This document shows positions 38,109-48,132 of a stretch of DNA of 64,000 nt, piece by piece. Position 1 is the first letter of the stretch. Each line of letters starts with the position of its first letter. This stretch comes from CAVPTL01 sp963794415 (GTDB lineage: Bacteria; Actinomycetota; Thermoleophilia; Gaiellales; JAICJC01): assembly GCA_963794415.1 (NCBI GenBank), contig CAWCDI010000002.1, forward strand, positions 310,001 to 374,000, in the 5' to 3' direction. A program made the translations under genes and the position numbers. A model generated the notes under the pieces. The model was not told where the DNA came from and ran no database searches. It saw only the letters and a list, made by a program, of their open reading frames with translations.

Positions 38109-38669
38109 CTAGATCAGCTCGGCAATGTGGTCGTGCAGGTCGGCGCGGTACTCGAAGAGCGGGCTCTCCGAGCCGCGAAGGACGTGCGCGATGGGGCCCG
38201 TCAGCTCGTCCATGGCCGCCCAGCGCGCATCGTCGATCTCGACCCGGTCGCGCGGTGCGAGCACGACGACGGTCACCTCGGCCGTCACCACGTGCGACGT
38301 CCACGGCATGTCCCGCCCGTCGTGCGTGAAGACCGACCGCGCCACCAGCGGATAGCCCTTGAGGGCGATCGCGAGGCCCGTCTCCTCCAGCGCCTCGCGG
38401 AGGGTGCCCTGCTCGAAGCTCTCGCCGCGATCGATCCCGCCGGAGGGGATGCGCCACGCGCCGGGCGGGAACTGGGGCTTTCGCACGATCACGAACCTGC
38501 CGTCCGCGGCCTGGATCATGAACGTCACGTCGTGCACGCGGCCCCTGGCATTCGACTGCGCGATGCTGGCGGCGTTCGAGGCGCTGATCTCGCGGCTGCC
38601 GTCCCACACGCGCGGCTCCCCGAATCGGGCGACGACGGGTGCGATCAGGGCGGCGTCGACCCAGGTCAC
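38109..38669 (-). CDS. Nudix hydrolase
   Basis: 186 aa. The Nudix box is at about residues 76-98, GIDRGESFEQGTLREALEETGL, matching Gx5Ex7REUxEExGU. The flanking strand FVIVRKPQFPPGAWRIPSGG is typical. GTG start overlapping the otsB stop (GTGA), so co-expressed with it. Substrate unknown; nucleoside diphosphate derivatives are the family's norm. Confidence 0.9.
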   Translation of the reverse strand: MTWVDAALIAPVVARFGEPRVWDGSREISASNAASIAQSNARGRVHDVTFMIQAADGRFVIVRKPQFPPGAWRIPSGGIDRGESFEQGTLREALEETGLAIALKGYPLVARSVFTHDGRDMPWTSHVVTAEVTVVVLAPRDRVEIDDARWAAMDELTGPIAHVLRGSESPLFEYRADLHDHIAELI

Positions 38670-39445
38670 GCCGGCGTGGCAGCGTCAGCGAGGTGCTGCA
38701 GGATCTCGGCGACCTCGGCCGGGCTCGCGACGACGGCGTCGGCGGCCTCGATCATCTCCGGCGGCGTCTCGGCCGAGCCGACGGCGACCTTGATCGTGGC
38801 CTCGGCGAACGCGTCCAGGTCGCTGCGGTCGTCGCCCGCAAAGAGCGTCTGGGTGATCACCCGCGTGCCGCGCAGCCGCCGCACGCCGGACCCCTTGTTG
38901 AGCGCGACCGGCGGGCGCACCTCGAGCACCATCCGGCCGAAGTTGGCCTCGAGCCCCGCGCGCTCGAGCTTCGGCACGATCTGGGCCTCCATGTAGCGCA
39001 CCGCGTGATCCTTGCGCGGCGAGTTGCGGAAGTGGATCGAGAAGGTGATGCCCTTGTCCTCGAACACGCAGCCGTACTCCTGCAGCAGCCCGTCGTTCTC
39101 CACCAGGAGCGCTGCGGCGCGAACGGCCTCCATGTACTTCGCCGCCTCGGGCTCGATCTCGACCTGGCCGTCCTTCCACACCTCGAGGCCATGGTTCCCC
39201 GCGATGGCGACGGCGTCGATGGGGATCATCCTGCGCGCCTCGCCGGCGGGGCGGCCCGTGACGCAGCCCACCACCGCGTAGATGCCCGCCAGCCGCTCGA
39301 GCAGCGTGAGCGTCGAGGCCGGCACGCTCGCATCCACCGGGCGCGAGACGATGGGCGCGAGCGTCCCGTCGATGTCGCAGATGACCGCGCCGTGCGCCGG
39401 GTCGGAGACCAGCGGCTGCACCAGCTGGGCGAGTGAAGGATCCAC
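38666..39445 (-). CDS. otsB: Trehalose-6-phosphate phosphatase-type HAD hydrolase
   Basis: About 259 aa. HAD motif I is CDIDGTLAPIV (near residue 20-30). The OtsB segments GNHGLEVW and FEDKGITFSIHFR are present, and motif IV is FAGDDRSDLDAF. I use GTG 39445 because TATTGT lies 7 bases upstream on the minus strand; GTG 39454 is an alternative. No trehalose-phosphate synthase gene is adjacent. Confidence 0.87.
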   Translation of the reverse strand: MDPSLAQLVQPLVSDPAHGAVICDIDGTLAPIVSRPVDASVPASTLTLLERLAGIYAVVGCVTGRPAGEARRMIPIDAVAIAGNHGLEVWKDGQVEIEPEAAKYMEAVRAAALLVENDGLLQEYGCVFEDKGITFSIHFRNSPRKDHAVRYMEAQIVPKLERAGLEANFGRMVLEVRPPVALNKGSGVRRLRGTRVITQTLFAGDDRSDLDAFAEATIKVAVGSAETPPEMIEAADAVVASPAEVAEILQHLADAATPA

Positions 39446-39464
39446 GACTGACACAATACCCGTC

Positions 39465-39821
39465 GTGTCGAGCCGCGTAGCGATGCTGATCGGGGTCGGG
39501 CTCGTGTCCGGGCTCCTGGCGGGCATCTTCGGCATCGGCGGCGGCTTCGTCATCATCCCGGCGCTGGTGGTGTTCGCGGGCTACCCCCCGAAGACCGCCA
39601 TGGCGACCTCACTCGGCGTGATCCTCTTCACCGCTGTTGTGGCGGCGGCTTCGCACGCCCAGGACGGCAACGTCAACTTCGGGGACGCGGCGCTGATCGG
39701 CGTGCCCGCGGCAGTCGGCGCCGTGGCCGGTGTGGCGCTGCAGCGGCAGATCGACAGCCGCCGGCTCGTGCTGGCATTCGCCGTGCTGATGGCCCTCACA
39801 TCGATCAAACTGGCGGTCTGA
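39465..39821 (+). CDS. Half-size TauE/SafE membrane protein, N-terminal-like half
   Basis: 118 aa with about four hydrophobic segments. The TauE/SafE glycine motif is GIFGIGGGFVIIPALVVF, followed by AMATSLGVILFTAVV. Full members are about 250 aa with two such halves; the second half is the next gene. GTG 39465 lies 10 bp from the start region of divergent otsB; ATG 39483 is an alternative. Confidence 0.8.
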   Translation: MSSRVAMLIGVGLVSGLLAGIFGIGGGFVIIPALVVFAGYPPKTAMATSLGVILFTAVVAAASHAQDGNVNFGDAALIGVPAAVGAVAGVALQRQIDSRRLVLAFAVLMALTSIKLAV

Positions 39822-39825
39822 CCAA

Positions 39826-40212
39826 TTGGACGCGGCCCTTGCCGGCATTCTCGGGGCGATCGCGGGCGTGCTCTCGGCGCTCTTCGGCGTGGGCGGCGGG
39901 CTCATCTTCGTGCCGACGCTGATCTTCCTCGGCGAGACCACCCACGTCGCCGTCGCCACGTCGCTCGCCGCGATGGTTCCGGTGATCGCGGTGGGCGCCT
40001 GGCGTCAGACCCGCTACGGCGCCATCCGCTGGAAGGATGCGACCATCGTCGGCCTCGCGTCGGTGCCGACCGCCAAGCTGGGCGAGGTGATTGCCAACTC
40101 GGTCTCGAACGACGTCCTGCGCCGGGCGTTTGCGGTGCTCCTGATGCTCGCGGCGATCCAGATGGGCTGGCGGGCCCTACGTCAGCAGGAGGCAGACGAG
40201 CCGGCGGAGTGA
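39826..40212 (+). CDS. Half-size TauE/SafE membrane protein, second half
   Basis: 128 aa with the matching motif ALFGVGGGLIFVPTLIFLGE and VATSLAAMVPVIAVG. It starts TTG 5 bp after the previous gene's stop, which lies in another frame, so the pair would be made as two chains forming one transporter. The family exports sulfonates/sulfite or related anions; substrate unknown. Its 3' end abuts the convergent acs gene by 1 bp. Confidence 0.8.
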   Translation: MDAALAGILGAIAGVLSALFGVGGGLIFVPTLIFLGETTHVAVATSLAAMVPVIAVGAWRQTRYGAIRWKDATIVGLASVPTAKLGEVIANSVSNDVLRRAFAVLLMLAAIQMGWRALRQQEADEPAE

Positions 40213-40213
40213 C

Positions 40214-42190
<1,977 letters not shown>

Positions 42191-42201
42191 GGGCGCGGCC
42201 C

Positions 42202-42564
42202 TTACGGCTCGTAGTCGAACTCGTCCTCGTCCTGGCCCATGAGCTTCTTGGCGCCCAGGATCGCGCCGCCGACGATGGCGGTGCCGAGCACGAAGTTGCG
42301 GAACTTGTGGCTCTTCTTCTTCGGCTCTGCGGACAGCTTGTTGGCGGCCAGCTTCAGCTCGGATGCGGCCTTGGCGAGCTCGTTCTGGATGTCCTTGCGG
42401 CCGGCCGCCTTGCGGGGGCCCTCCGCCTGGACGCGCGAGTAGATGGTGCGCGCAGAGTCGAGCGCCGTCTTGGCGTGGGCGCGCAGTTCCTCGTCATTTG
42501 CGACGCGCGTCACCAGTGGGGTGATCGCGTCGGCAACCTTGTCAGTTTTGATCTTGGTCGGCAC
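42202..42564 (-). CDS. Conserved-looking small protein with a single membrane segment
   Basis: 120 aa. A basic, Ala/Lys/Glu-rich helical N-terminal part (1-85, coiled-coil-like ELAKAASELKLAANKL) is followed by one short hydrophobic segment (FVLGTAIVGGAILGAKKLMG, about 90-109) and an acidic tail DEDEFDYEP. GTG start preceded by GGGGAGG at 7 bases. I do not recognise the family. It diverges from rlmN and ends 11 bp before acs. Confidence 0.75.
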   Translation of the reverse strand: MPTKIKTDKVADAITPLVTRVANDEELRAHAKTALDSARTIYSRVQAEGPRKAAGRKDIQNELAKAASELKLAANKLSAEPKKKSHKFRNFVLGTAIVGGAILGAKKLMGQDEDEFDYEP

Positions 42565-42604
42565 AGTGGGACCTCCCCTTTGGAATCTCAGTCAGACTAC
42601 CACG

Positions 42605-43660
42605 GTGGATTTCCAAAAGGTCACAGCAATTCTGGCTGACATGGGGCAGCCGTCATACCGCTCGAAGCAGGTGTACGAGGGGGCTACGCGCGGGTTCGTC
42701 CAGAGCTACGACGAGCTGACGACGCTGCCTGCGGACCTCCGCCGCAAGCTGGATGCGGCCGAGCCGCTGCGCGAGTTGACCACCGACGAGGAGCAGCACT
42801 CCACCGACGGCACCATCAAGCTGCGGATGACCACCCGCGACGGGTATCCCGTCGAGACAGTCGCCATGCGCCACCGCGACCGCACCACCGTGTGCGTCTC
42901 GTCGCAGTCCGGCTGCCCGCTCAAGTGCACGTTCTGCGCGACGGGCTCGATGGGCCTCGGCCGAAACCTCACGCAGGGCGAGATCGTGGAGCAGGTGCTG
43001 GTGCTCGCGCGGATCCTGCGCGACCAGGGCCGCCGGGTCACCAACGTGGTGATGATGGGCATGGGCGAGCCGTTCCTGAACTACGACGAGGTGCTCGCGG
43101 CGTGCCGCCGGCTGAACGATCCCGCCGGCTTCGGCCTCGGCGCCCGGTCGATCGCCATCTCCACCGCCGGCTGGATCCCCGGCATCGAGCGCCTGGCGAC
43201 CGAGCCGATGCAGGTGCGCCTCGCGCTCTCGCTGCACGCGCCCAACGATGCGCTGCGCGCCGAGCTCATGCCGGTCAACCGCCGCTACCCGCTCGCCAAG
43301 CTCATGGCCGCCTGCCGCGCCTACCGCGAGACCAGCGGCCGTCAGATCTTCATCGAGTACCTGCTGCTGGACGGCGTCAACGACACCGACGAGCACGCGG
43401 TCGAGCTCGGCCAGCTCCTGCGCGGCGGCGGCTACCACGTGAACCTCATCTCGTACAACCCCACGCAGGCGGGGTACAAGGGATCGGGCCAGACGCGGGT
43501 GCGCGCGTTCGCCCGCGTGCTCGAGAAGCAGGGCGTGTCGGCCACCTACCGCGCATCGCACGGCCGCGACATCGACGCCGCGTGCGGGCAGCTCGCCGTG
43601 GGCGACGTGCGCAGCATCCGGCGCCGTAACCGAAGCGCCGCCGCGGCGGCTCAGGGATAA
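42605..43660 (+). CDS. rlmN: 23S rRNA/tRNA (adenine-C2) methyltransferase RlmN
   Basis: Radical SAM methylase making m2A in 23S rRNA and tRNA. 351 aa. The iron-sulfur motif CPLKCTFC (Cx3Cx2C) is followed by ATG, then MMGMGEPFLNYD, LSLHAPND and the C-terminal cysteine region AACGQL. GTG 42605 lies 6 bases after CAGACT, consistent with a leaderless start; ATG 42641 is an alternative. The TAA overlaps the next gene's -10. Confidence 0.94.
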   Translation: MDFQKVTAILADMGQPSYRSKQVYEGATRGFVQSYDELTTLPADLRRKLDAAEPLRELTTDEEQHSTDGTIKLRMTTRDGYPVETVAMRHRDRTTVCVSSQSGCPLKCTFCATGSMGLGRNLTQGEIVEQVLVLARILRDQGRRVTNVVMMGMGEPFLNYDEVLAACRRLNDPAGFGLGARSIAISTAGWIPGIERLATEPMQVRLALSLHAPNDALRAELMPVNRRYPLAKLMAACRAYRETSGRQIFIEYLLLDGVNDTDEHAVELGQLLRGGGYHVNLISYNPTQAGYKGSGQTRVRAFARVLEKQGVSATYRASHGRDIDAACGQLAVGDVRSIRRRNRSAAAAAQG

Positions 43661-43661
43661 T
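43656..43661 (+). promoter_or_regulatory. Putative -10 element for the ccr-mutase operon
   Basis: GATAAT (5 of 6) overlaps the rlmN stop codon and ends 7 bases before the ATG at 43669, a leaderless arrangement. No -35 is evident. Confidence 0.45.
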
Positions 43662-43668
43662 CACCCCG

Positions 43669-44817
43669 ATGGCTGGGGCAGAAACGATGGGGGCGTGGGT
43701 GATCCGGCCGGAGCGGCTGGGTGATCCGAAGGACGCCATGCAGCTCGAGCAGATCGAGATTCCCGAGCCCGGTCCGGGAGAGGTGCTCGTGCGCGTGATG
43801 GCCGCGGGCGTCAACTACAACGGCGTCTGGGCCTCCCTCGGCCTGCCGGTCTCCATCTTCCGCTACACGGGCTACGACTTCCACATCGCCGGCTCCGATG
43901 CCTCGGGCATCGTCGAGCGCGTCGGCCCCGGCGTCACCCGCTGGAAGCCGGGCGACGAGGTGGTCATCCACTGCAACCAGAGCTGCGGCGAGTGCCCGGA
44001 GTGCAACGGCCTCGATCCCATGGCGTGCACGCAGCAGAAGATCTGGGCGTACGAGACCAACTGGGGGAGCTTCGCCGAGTACTGCCTCGTGCAGGCCCAG
44101 CAGCTTCTGAGGAAGCCCGACCGGCTCACGTGGGAGGAGGCTGCCTCCTACGGGCTCACCTACTTCACCGCCTACCGGATGCTGATGGATCGCGCCGAGA
44201 TGCAGGCCGGCGACAACGTGCTCATCTGGGGCGCCGGCGGCGGTCTCGGCTCGTTCGCGGTGCAGCTCTGCGCGCTGGTGGGCGCCAACGCGATCGCGGT
44301 GGTCTCGTCGGACGACAAGGTCGATCTCGTGAAGGAGCTCGGCGCGGCTGCGGTCATCGACAGGCGCGAGTTCGCGCTGTCAGATCCCGATACCGGCGAG
44401 CGCAACTTCGATGAGGTCAAGCGGTTCGGCAAGGCCGTGCGCGAGGCGGCCGGCGACGACTGCAACATCGTCTTCGAGCACGTCGGCGCCGCCACGTTCT
44501 CGACCAGCGTCTTCGTCTGCAAGCCGTTCGGCAAGGTTGTCATCTGCGGCGCCACGTCGGGCTTCGCGCTCGACTTCGACGTGCGGTACCTCTGGATGCG
44601 CCAGAAGTCGATCATCGGCAGCCACTTCGCGAACGCCTACGAGTGCGAGCGGGCCAACAGGCTCATCGCCGAGGGCAAGATCGAGCCGGTGCTCTCGCAG
44701 GTGTTCCCGTTCTCGGAGTGCCCGGCACCGCACCAGATAATGAAGGAGAACGCTCACGTCGGCAAGATGGTGGTGCTCGTCGGCGCCGAGCGCGAGGGCG
44801 AGGGACGGCGGACGTGA
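43669..44817 (+). CDS. ccr: Crotonyl-CoA carboxylase/reductase-like enzyme
   Basis: 382 aa zinc-less MDR-superfamily enzyme. Ccr-type blocks: VNYNGVWASLG, AGSDASGIVERVGPGVTRWKPGDEVVIHC, DPMACTQQKIWAYETNWGSFAEY, LTWEEAASYGLTYFTAYRML, the NADPH site VLIWGAGGGLGSFA, and IIGSHFANAYECERANRLI with the His known to hold CO2 in characterised Ccr. Slightly shorter at the N-terminus than usual (about 430). Coupled to an acyl-CoA mutase. Ccr makes ethylmalonyl-CoA; plain reduction of crotonyl-CoA is the alternative. Confidence 0.85.
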   Translation: MAGAETMGAWVIRPERLGDPKDAMQLEQIEIPEPGPGEVLVRVMAAGVNYNGVWASLGLPVSIFRYTGYDFHIAGSDASGIVERVGPGVTRWKPGDEVVIHCNQSCGECPECNGLDPMACTQQKIWAYETNWGSFAEYCLVQAQQLLRKPDRLTWEEAASYGLTYFTAYRMLMDRAEMQAGDNVLIWGAGGGLGSFAVQLCALVGANAIAVVSSDDKVDLVKELGAAAVIDRREFALSDPDTGERNFDEVKRFGKAVREAAGDDCNIVFEHVGAATFSTSVFVCKPFGKVVICGATSGFALDFDVRYLWMRQKSIIGSHFANAYECERANRLIAEGKIEPVLSQVFPFSECPAPHQIMKENAHVGKMVVLVGAEREGEGRRT

Positions 44818-46394
44818 GCGAGCGGGGCGACGCCGGCGGGAAGCGCTTCGTCGCGCCCGGGGATGTCGATCTGGACTACGACCGCGATCTGGGCGACCCC
44901 GGGTCATTCCCCTACACGCGCGGGATCCATCGCGACATGTACGCCGGCCGCCCGTGGTCGATTCGCCAGTACGCGGGCTTCGGCACGCCCGAGGAGACCA
45001 ACCAGCGGTTCCGGTTTCTCATCAGCCAGGGGCAGGCAGGCCTCTCGACGGCGTTCGATCTGCCGACGCAGATGGGCCTCGACTCCGACGACCCGCGCGC
45101 GCTGGGCGAGGTCGGCCGGGTCGGAGTGGCCATCGACACGGTCGACGACCTAGCTGCGGTGTTCGACCAGATCCCGCTGGACGCCGTCTCCACGTCGATG
45201 ACCATCAACGCGCCGGCGCCGGTGCTCGTGGCGATGTACCACGTGGCCTGCGAGCTGCAGGGCCGCGACGCGTCGAAGATCCGCGGGACGGCCCAGAACG
45301 ACGTGCTGAAGGAGTACGTGAGCCGCGGGACGTACATCTATCCGCCGGCGCCGTCGCTTCGCCTCGCGGCGGATCTCATCGCCTGGTGCGCCACCGAGGC
45401 CCCGGCCTTCAACGCGATCTCGCTGTCGGGCTACCACATGCGCGAGGCCGGATGCACGGCCGCGCAGGAGATGGGCTTCGCCGTGGCCAACGCCATCGCG
45501 TATGTCCAGGCGGTGGTGGAGCGGGGCGTCGATGTGGACGATTTCGCGCCGCGGCTCTCGTGGATCTTCAACACCCACATGGACTTCTTCGAGGAGATCG
45601 CGAAGTACCGGGCGCTCCGCCGGGTGTGGGCGCACGTGATGCGCGACCGGTTCGGCGCGAAGGATCCGAAGTCGTGGCAGCTTCGCACCCACACGCAGAC
45701 GGCCGGCTCGACCCTGACGCTGCAGCAGCCCGAGAACAACATCGTGCGCGCCGCGGTGCAGGCGCTCGCCGCGGTCCTGGGCGGCGTGCAGTCGATGGCG
45801 CTCTCGTGCTTCGACGAGGCCATCGCGATCCCCACGGTGCACGCGCAGATGCTCGCCGTGCGCACCCAGCAGATGCTGCAGCACGAGTTCGGCATCACCG
45901 ACGTGGCCGATCCGCTCGGCGGCTCGTGGTTCGTCGAGGAGCTCACCACCAGGCTCGAGACCGAGGCGCTGGCGCTCATCGCGGCCATCGACGAGATGGG
46001 CGGGGCGGTGGCTGCGGTCGAGAACGGCTTCTACCAGCAGACCATCGCCGACGAGTCCTACGCGCACGAGCTGCGCGTCGCGTCGGGCGAGGAGGTCGTG
46101 GTGGGGGTCAACAGGTTTGTCGAGGATGAGCCCGAGCGCACCCCCGAGCACTTCGATGTGCCGGTTGAGCTGGCTGAAGCTCAGATTAAGCGACTGCAAC
46201 GCGTGCGTGAAGATCGTGACGCAAGCGCCGTCACACTCGCGCTCTCGAGCCTCGAGTCCGCCGCTGCCCGCGACGACAACCTGATGCCCGCAATCATTGG
46301 CGCCGTGCGGGCTCGCGCCACTCTCGGCGAGATCTGCGGAGCGCTTCGCACGGTGTTCGGCGAGTACCGTCCCGCGTCTGCGATCCAGATCTGA
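44814..46394 (+). CDS. Adenosylcobalamin-dependent acyl-CoA mutase, large subunit
   Basis: 526 aa of the methylmalonyl-CoA mutase TIM-barrel domain: RQYAGFGTPEETNQRFRFL, GLSTAFDLPTQMG, SISGYHMREAG-like ISLSGYHMREAGCTAAQE and SWIFNTHMDFFEEIAKYRA. It lacks the C-terminal B12-binding domain, so a separate small subunit must exist elsewhere. GTG overlaps the ccr stop. Next to Ccr, ethylmalonyl-CoA mutase is the likely activity; methylmalonyl- or isobutyryl-CoA mutase cannot be excluded. Confidence 0.88.
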   Translation: MSERGDAGGKRFVAPGDVDLDYDRDLGDPGSFPYTRGIHRDMYAGRPWSIRQYAGFGTPEETNQRFRFLISQGQAGLSTAFDLPTQMGLDSDDPRALGEVGRVGVAIDTVDDLAAVFDQIPLDAVSTSMTINAPAPVLVAMYHVACELQGRDASKIRGTAQNDVLKEYVSRGTYIYPPAPSLRLAADLIAWCATEAPAFNAISLSGYHMREAGCTAAQEMGFAVANAIAYVQAVVERGVDVDDFAPRLSWIFNTHMDFFEEIAKYRALRRVWAHVMRDRFGAKDPKSWQLRTHTQTAGSTLTLQQPENNIVRAAVQALAAVLGGVQSMALSCFDEAIAIPTVHAQMLAVRTQQMLQHEFGITDVADPLGGSWFVEELTTRLETEALALIAAIDEMGGAVAAVENGFYQQTIADESYAHELRVASGEEVVVGVNRFVEDEPERTPEHFDVPVELAEAQIKRLQRVREDRDASAVTLALSSLESAAARDDNLMPAIIGAVRARATLGEICGALRTVFGEYRPASAIQI

Positions 46395-46446
46395 GCACCC
46401 CCCAGCGCACGCGGTCTGCGGTTGGGTGCTATATCATCCCCCGCCA

Positions 46447-47091
46447 GTGACGGCACAACCCGAATTCCCCGCCCCGCTCGACCGCGCACTTCGGCAACTC
46501 CAGAGCGGAGGCATGGTCGTCGTGTGTGACGATCCCGACCGGGAGAACGAGGGCGACCTGTGCATGGCGGCCGAGTTCGTGACGGCCGAGAAGATCGCGT
46601 TCATGGCGTGCGAGGCGCGCGGGCTCATCTGCCTGTCGCTTCCGTCCGATCGCTGCGACGAGCTCGAGCTGCCGCTGATGGTGCCCAGTGCGAACGGCAA
46701 GGAGGACACGGGATTCACCGTGAGCATCGAGGCCGTCACCGGCGTCACCACCGGCATCTCCGCCGCCGACCGGGCGCGCACCATCCAGGTTGCGATCGAT
46801 CCTGCGTCCGGCGCGACCGACCTCAACCGTCCCGGCCACGTCTTCCCGCTGCGCGCTCGCGCCGGCGGAGTGCTGGAGCGCCGCGGCCAGACCGAGGCGT
46901 CGGTCGATCTCACGCGGCTCGCCGGCCTCACGCCCGGCGGCATCCTGTGCGAGCTCATGAACGAGGACGGCACCATGACGCGCGGCCCGCAGCTTGCTGC
47001 GTTCTGCCGTCGCCACGCGCTGCCGATCATCACGGTCGAGGAGATCGCCGTCTACCGGCGCACCCTCGAGCCGTCAATCGTCGGCGTCTGA
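46447..47091 (+). CDS. ribB: 3,4-Dihydroxy-2-butanone 4-phosphate synthase
   Basis: 214 aa, makes the four-carbon riboflavin precursor from ribulose 5-phosphate. Motifs: VVVCDDPDRENEGDLCMAAE (acidic metal site), GLICLSLPSDRCDEL, FTVSIEA, TGISAADRARTI, RPGHVFPLRARAGGVLERRGQTEA. There is no fused GTP cyclohydrolase II. GTG 46447 follows TATCAT by 9 bases; no FMN riboswitch was seen in the 52-bp gap. Confidence 0.93.
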   Translation: MTAQPEFPAPLDRALRQLQSGGMVVVCDDPDRENEGDLCMAAEFVTAEKIAFMACEARGLICLSLPSDRCDELELPLMVPSANGKEDTGFTVSIEAVTGVTTGISAADRARTIQVAIDPASGATDLNRPGHVFPLRARAGGVLERRGQTEASVDLTRLAGLTPGGILCELMNEDGTMTRGPQLAAFCRRHALPIITVEEIAVYRRTLEPSIVGV

Positions 47092-47103
47092 ACCTCCCTC
47101 CCG

Positions 47104-47136
47104 GTGAATAAACGGTGCCAGGCACTTAATATTCAC
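47104..47136. repeat. 33-bp palindromic repeat C, holding the lipoprotein stop codon
   Basis: GTGAATAAACGGTGCC (47104-47119) followed by AGGCACTTAATATTCAC. 31 of 33 bases match the reverse complement of repeat D at 48063-48095, and the core matches the repeats near 38.0 kb. The TGA of the lipoprotein gene is at 47133-47135 on the minus strand. Confidence 0.88.
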
Positions 47137-48095
47137 TCGGCGATGCGCGTCAGCGTCGAGTCGCCGAAGTTCGCGACCCACACGCTGCCGTAGCCGACTG
47201 CGACGCCTGTCGGCGTGCCGCCGACCTTCCGCCACGAGAGGATGTGGCCAGTGTGCAGGTCGACCGTCATGAGCGTGCCCGGGTCGCTGCGATCTGCCGC
47301 CCAGCGCACCACCCAGCCCTGGTCGCGGCCGAACGCCTGGGCGTAGCCTGCGGGGAACCGGATGGTGCGCCCGGTGTCTCCCGTGCGAGGATCGATCGCG
47401 GAGAGCCGCGGCCGCTGGTGGGCCTGGTACTCCTCCAGCCAGATCACGCCGCTGCCGGCCGTCACGCTGCCCGGGCCGGAGACCTCTGCATGGTTCGACC
47501 CTGCGGGCACGTTGGTGAACGGGTTTCCCGTCCAGAGATCCTTGCGGACGAGCACCATTGATGTGGGGCCGCTGAGGTTGGGCATCGGCACCATCCGGCC
47601 CACCCTGTTGGTGACGAGGTCGATGGGATAGACCCGCGGCTCCTTCTTGTGGCCGCCCGCGCCGACCCAGACCCCGCCCGGGCCGGCCGCGATCGACGTC
47701 GGGAGCAGTCCGCGCGGCAGCTTGACGACGCCGATCACCCGGTTGGTGTCGGGATCGATGCGCACCACCACCGGCGTGCCGCTGCCGGTGACCCATACCC
47801 CCGACGCGGTAACTGCGATGCGGCTGTCCTCGGCGACGCCGGGAGCGGGGATGTTCGCGGCAATCTGCTGCGTCCGCGCATCCACCCGAACCACGTGCCC
47901 GTTCGTCGGCAGCCAGACGCTGCTGAAGCCCAGCGCGATCGCCGAGGGCGGCCCCGGCAGGCCGGTCGTGCGCACCGCGGCCGCGCGCACGTGGGTGGTG
48001 GGCGCCGGCGCGGCGTGGTTCCCCAAGCTGCAGCCCGCAAGCAGCAAGGCCGCCGCGAGCGCCTGAATATTAAGTGCCTGGCACCGTCTATTCAC
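47133..48095 (-). CDS. Predicted lipoprotein with YVTN/PQQ-like beta-propeller repeats
   Basis: 320 aa. A lipoprotein signal ends in LLLAGC (Cys about residue 22), then propeller-like repeats: SAIALGFSSVWLPTNGHVVRVD, SRIAVTASGVWVTGSG, TSIAAGPGGVWVGAGG, GVAVGYGSVWVANFGDS. Enzyme activity is not indicated; such proteins serve in binding. The start GTG lies inside repeat D and the stop inside repeat C, so residues 1-11 (MNRRCQALNIQ) are repeat-encoded. No other start precedes the signal hydrophobic core. Confidence 0.8.
   Translation of the reverse strand: MNRRCQALNIQALAAALLLAGCSLGNHAAPAPTTHVRAAAVRTTGLPGPPSAIALGFSSVWLPTNGHVVRVDARTQQIAANIPAPGVAEDSRIAVTASGVWVTGSGTPVVVRIDPDTNRVIGVVKLPRGLLPTSIAAGPGGVWVGAGGHKKEPRVYPIDLVTNRVGRMVPMPNLSGPTSMVLVRKDLWTGNPFTNVPAGSNHAEVSGPGSVTAGSGVIWLEEYQAHQRPRLSAIDPRTGDTGRTIRFPAGYAQAFGRDQGWVVRWAADRSDPGTLMTVDLHTGHILSWRKVGGTPTGVAVGYGSVWVANFGDSTLTRIAE
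48063..48095. repeat. 33-bp palindromic repeat D, holding the lipoprotein start codon
   Basis: TGAATATTAAGTGCCTGGCA and then CCGTCTATTCAC (48064-48095), inverted relative to repeat C with two differences. On the minus strand it begins GTGAATAG, the lipoprotein start. Confidence 0.88.
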
Positions 48096-48132
48096 GTTGG
48101 GGATACGGGGCCGGCCGCTCCCCGCGTCCCGC

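Noticed and set aside
37812..38112. Short open frames in the polX-Nudix gap
   Set aside because: They translate the palindromic repeats (for example STVPGTVDS) and have no ribosome sites or conserved character.
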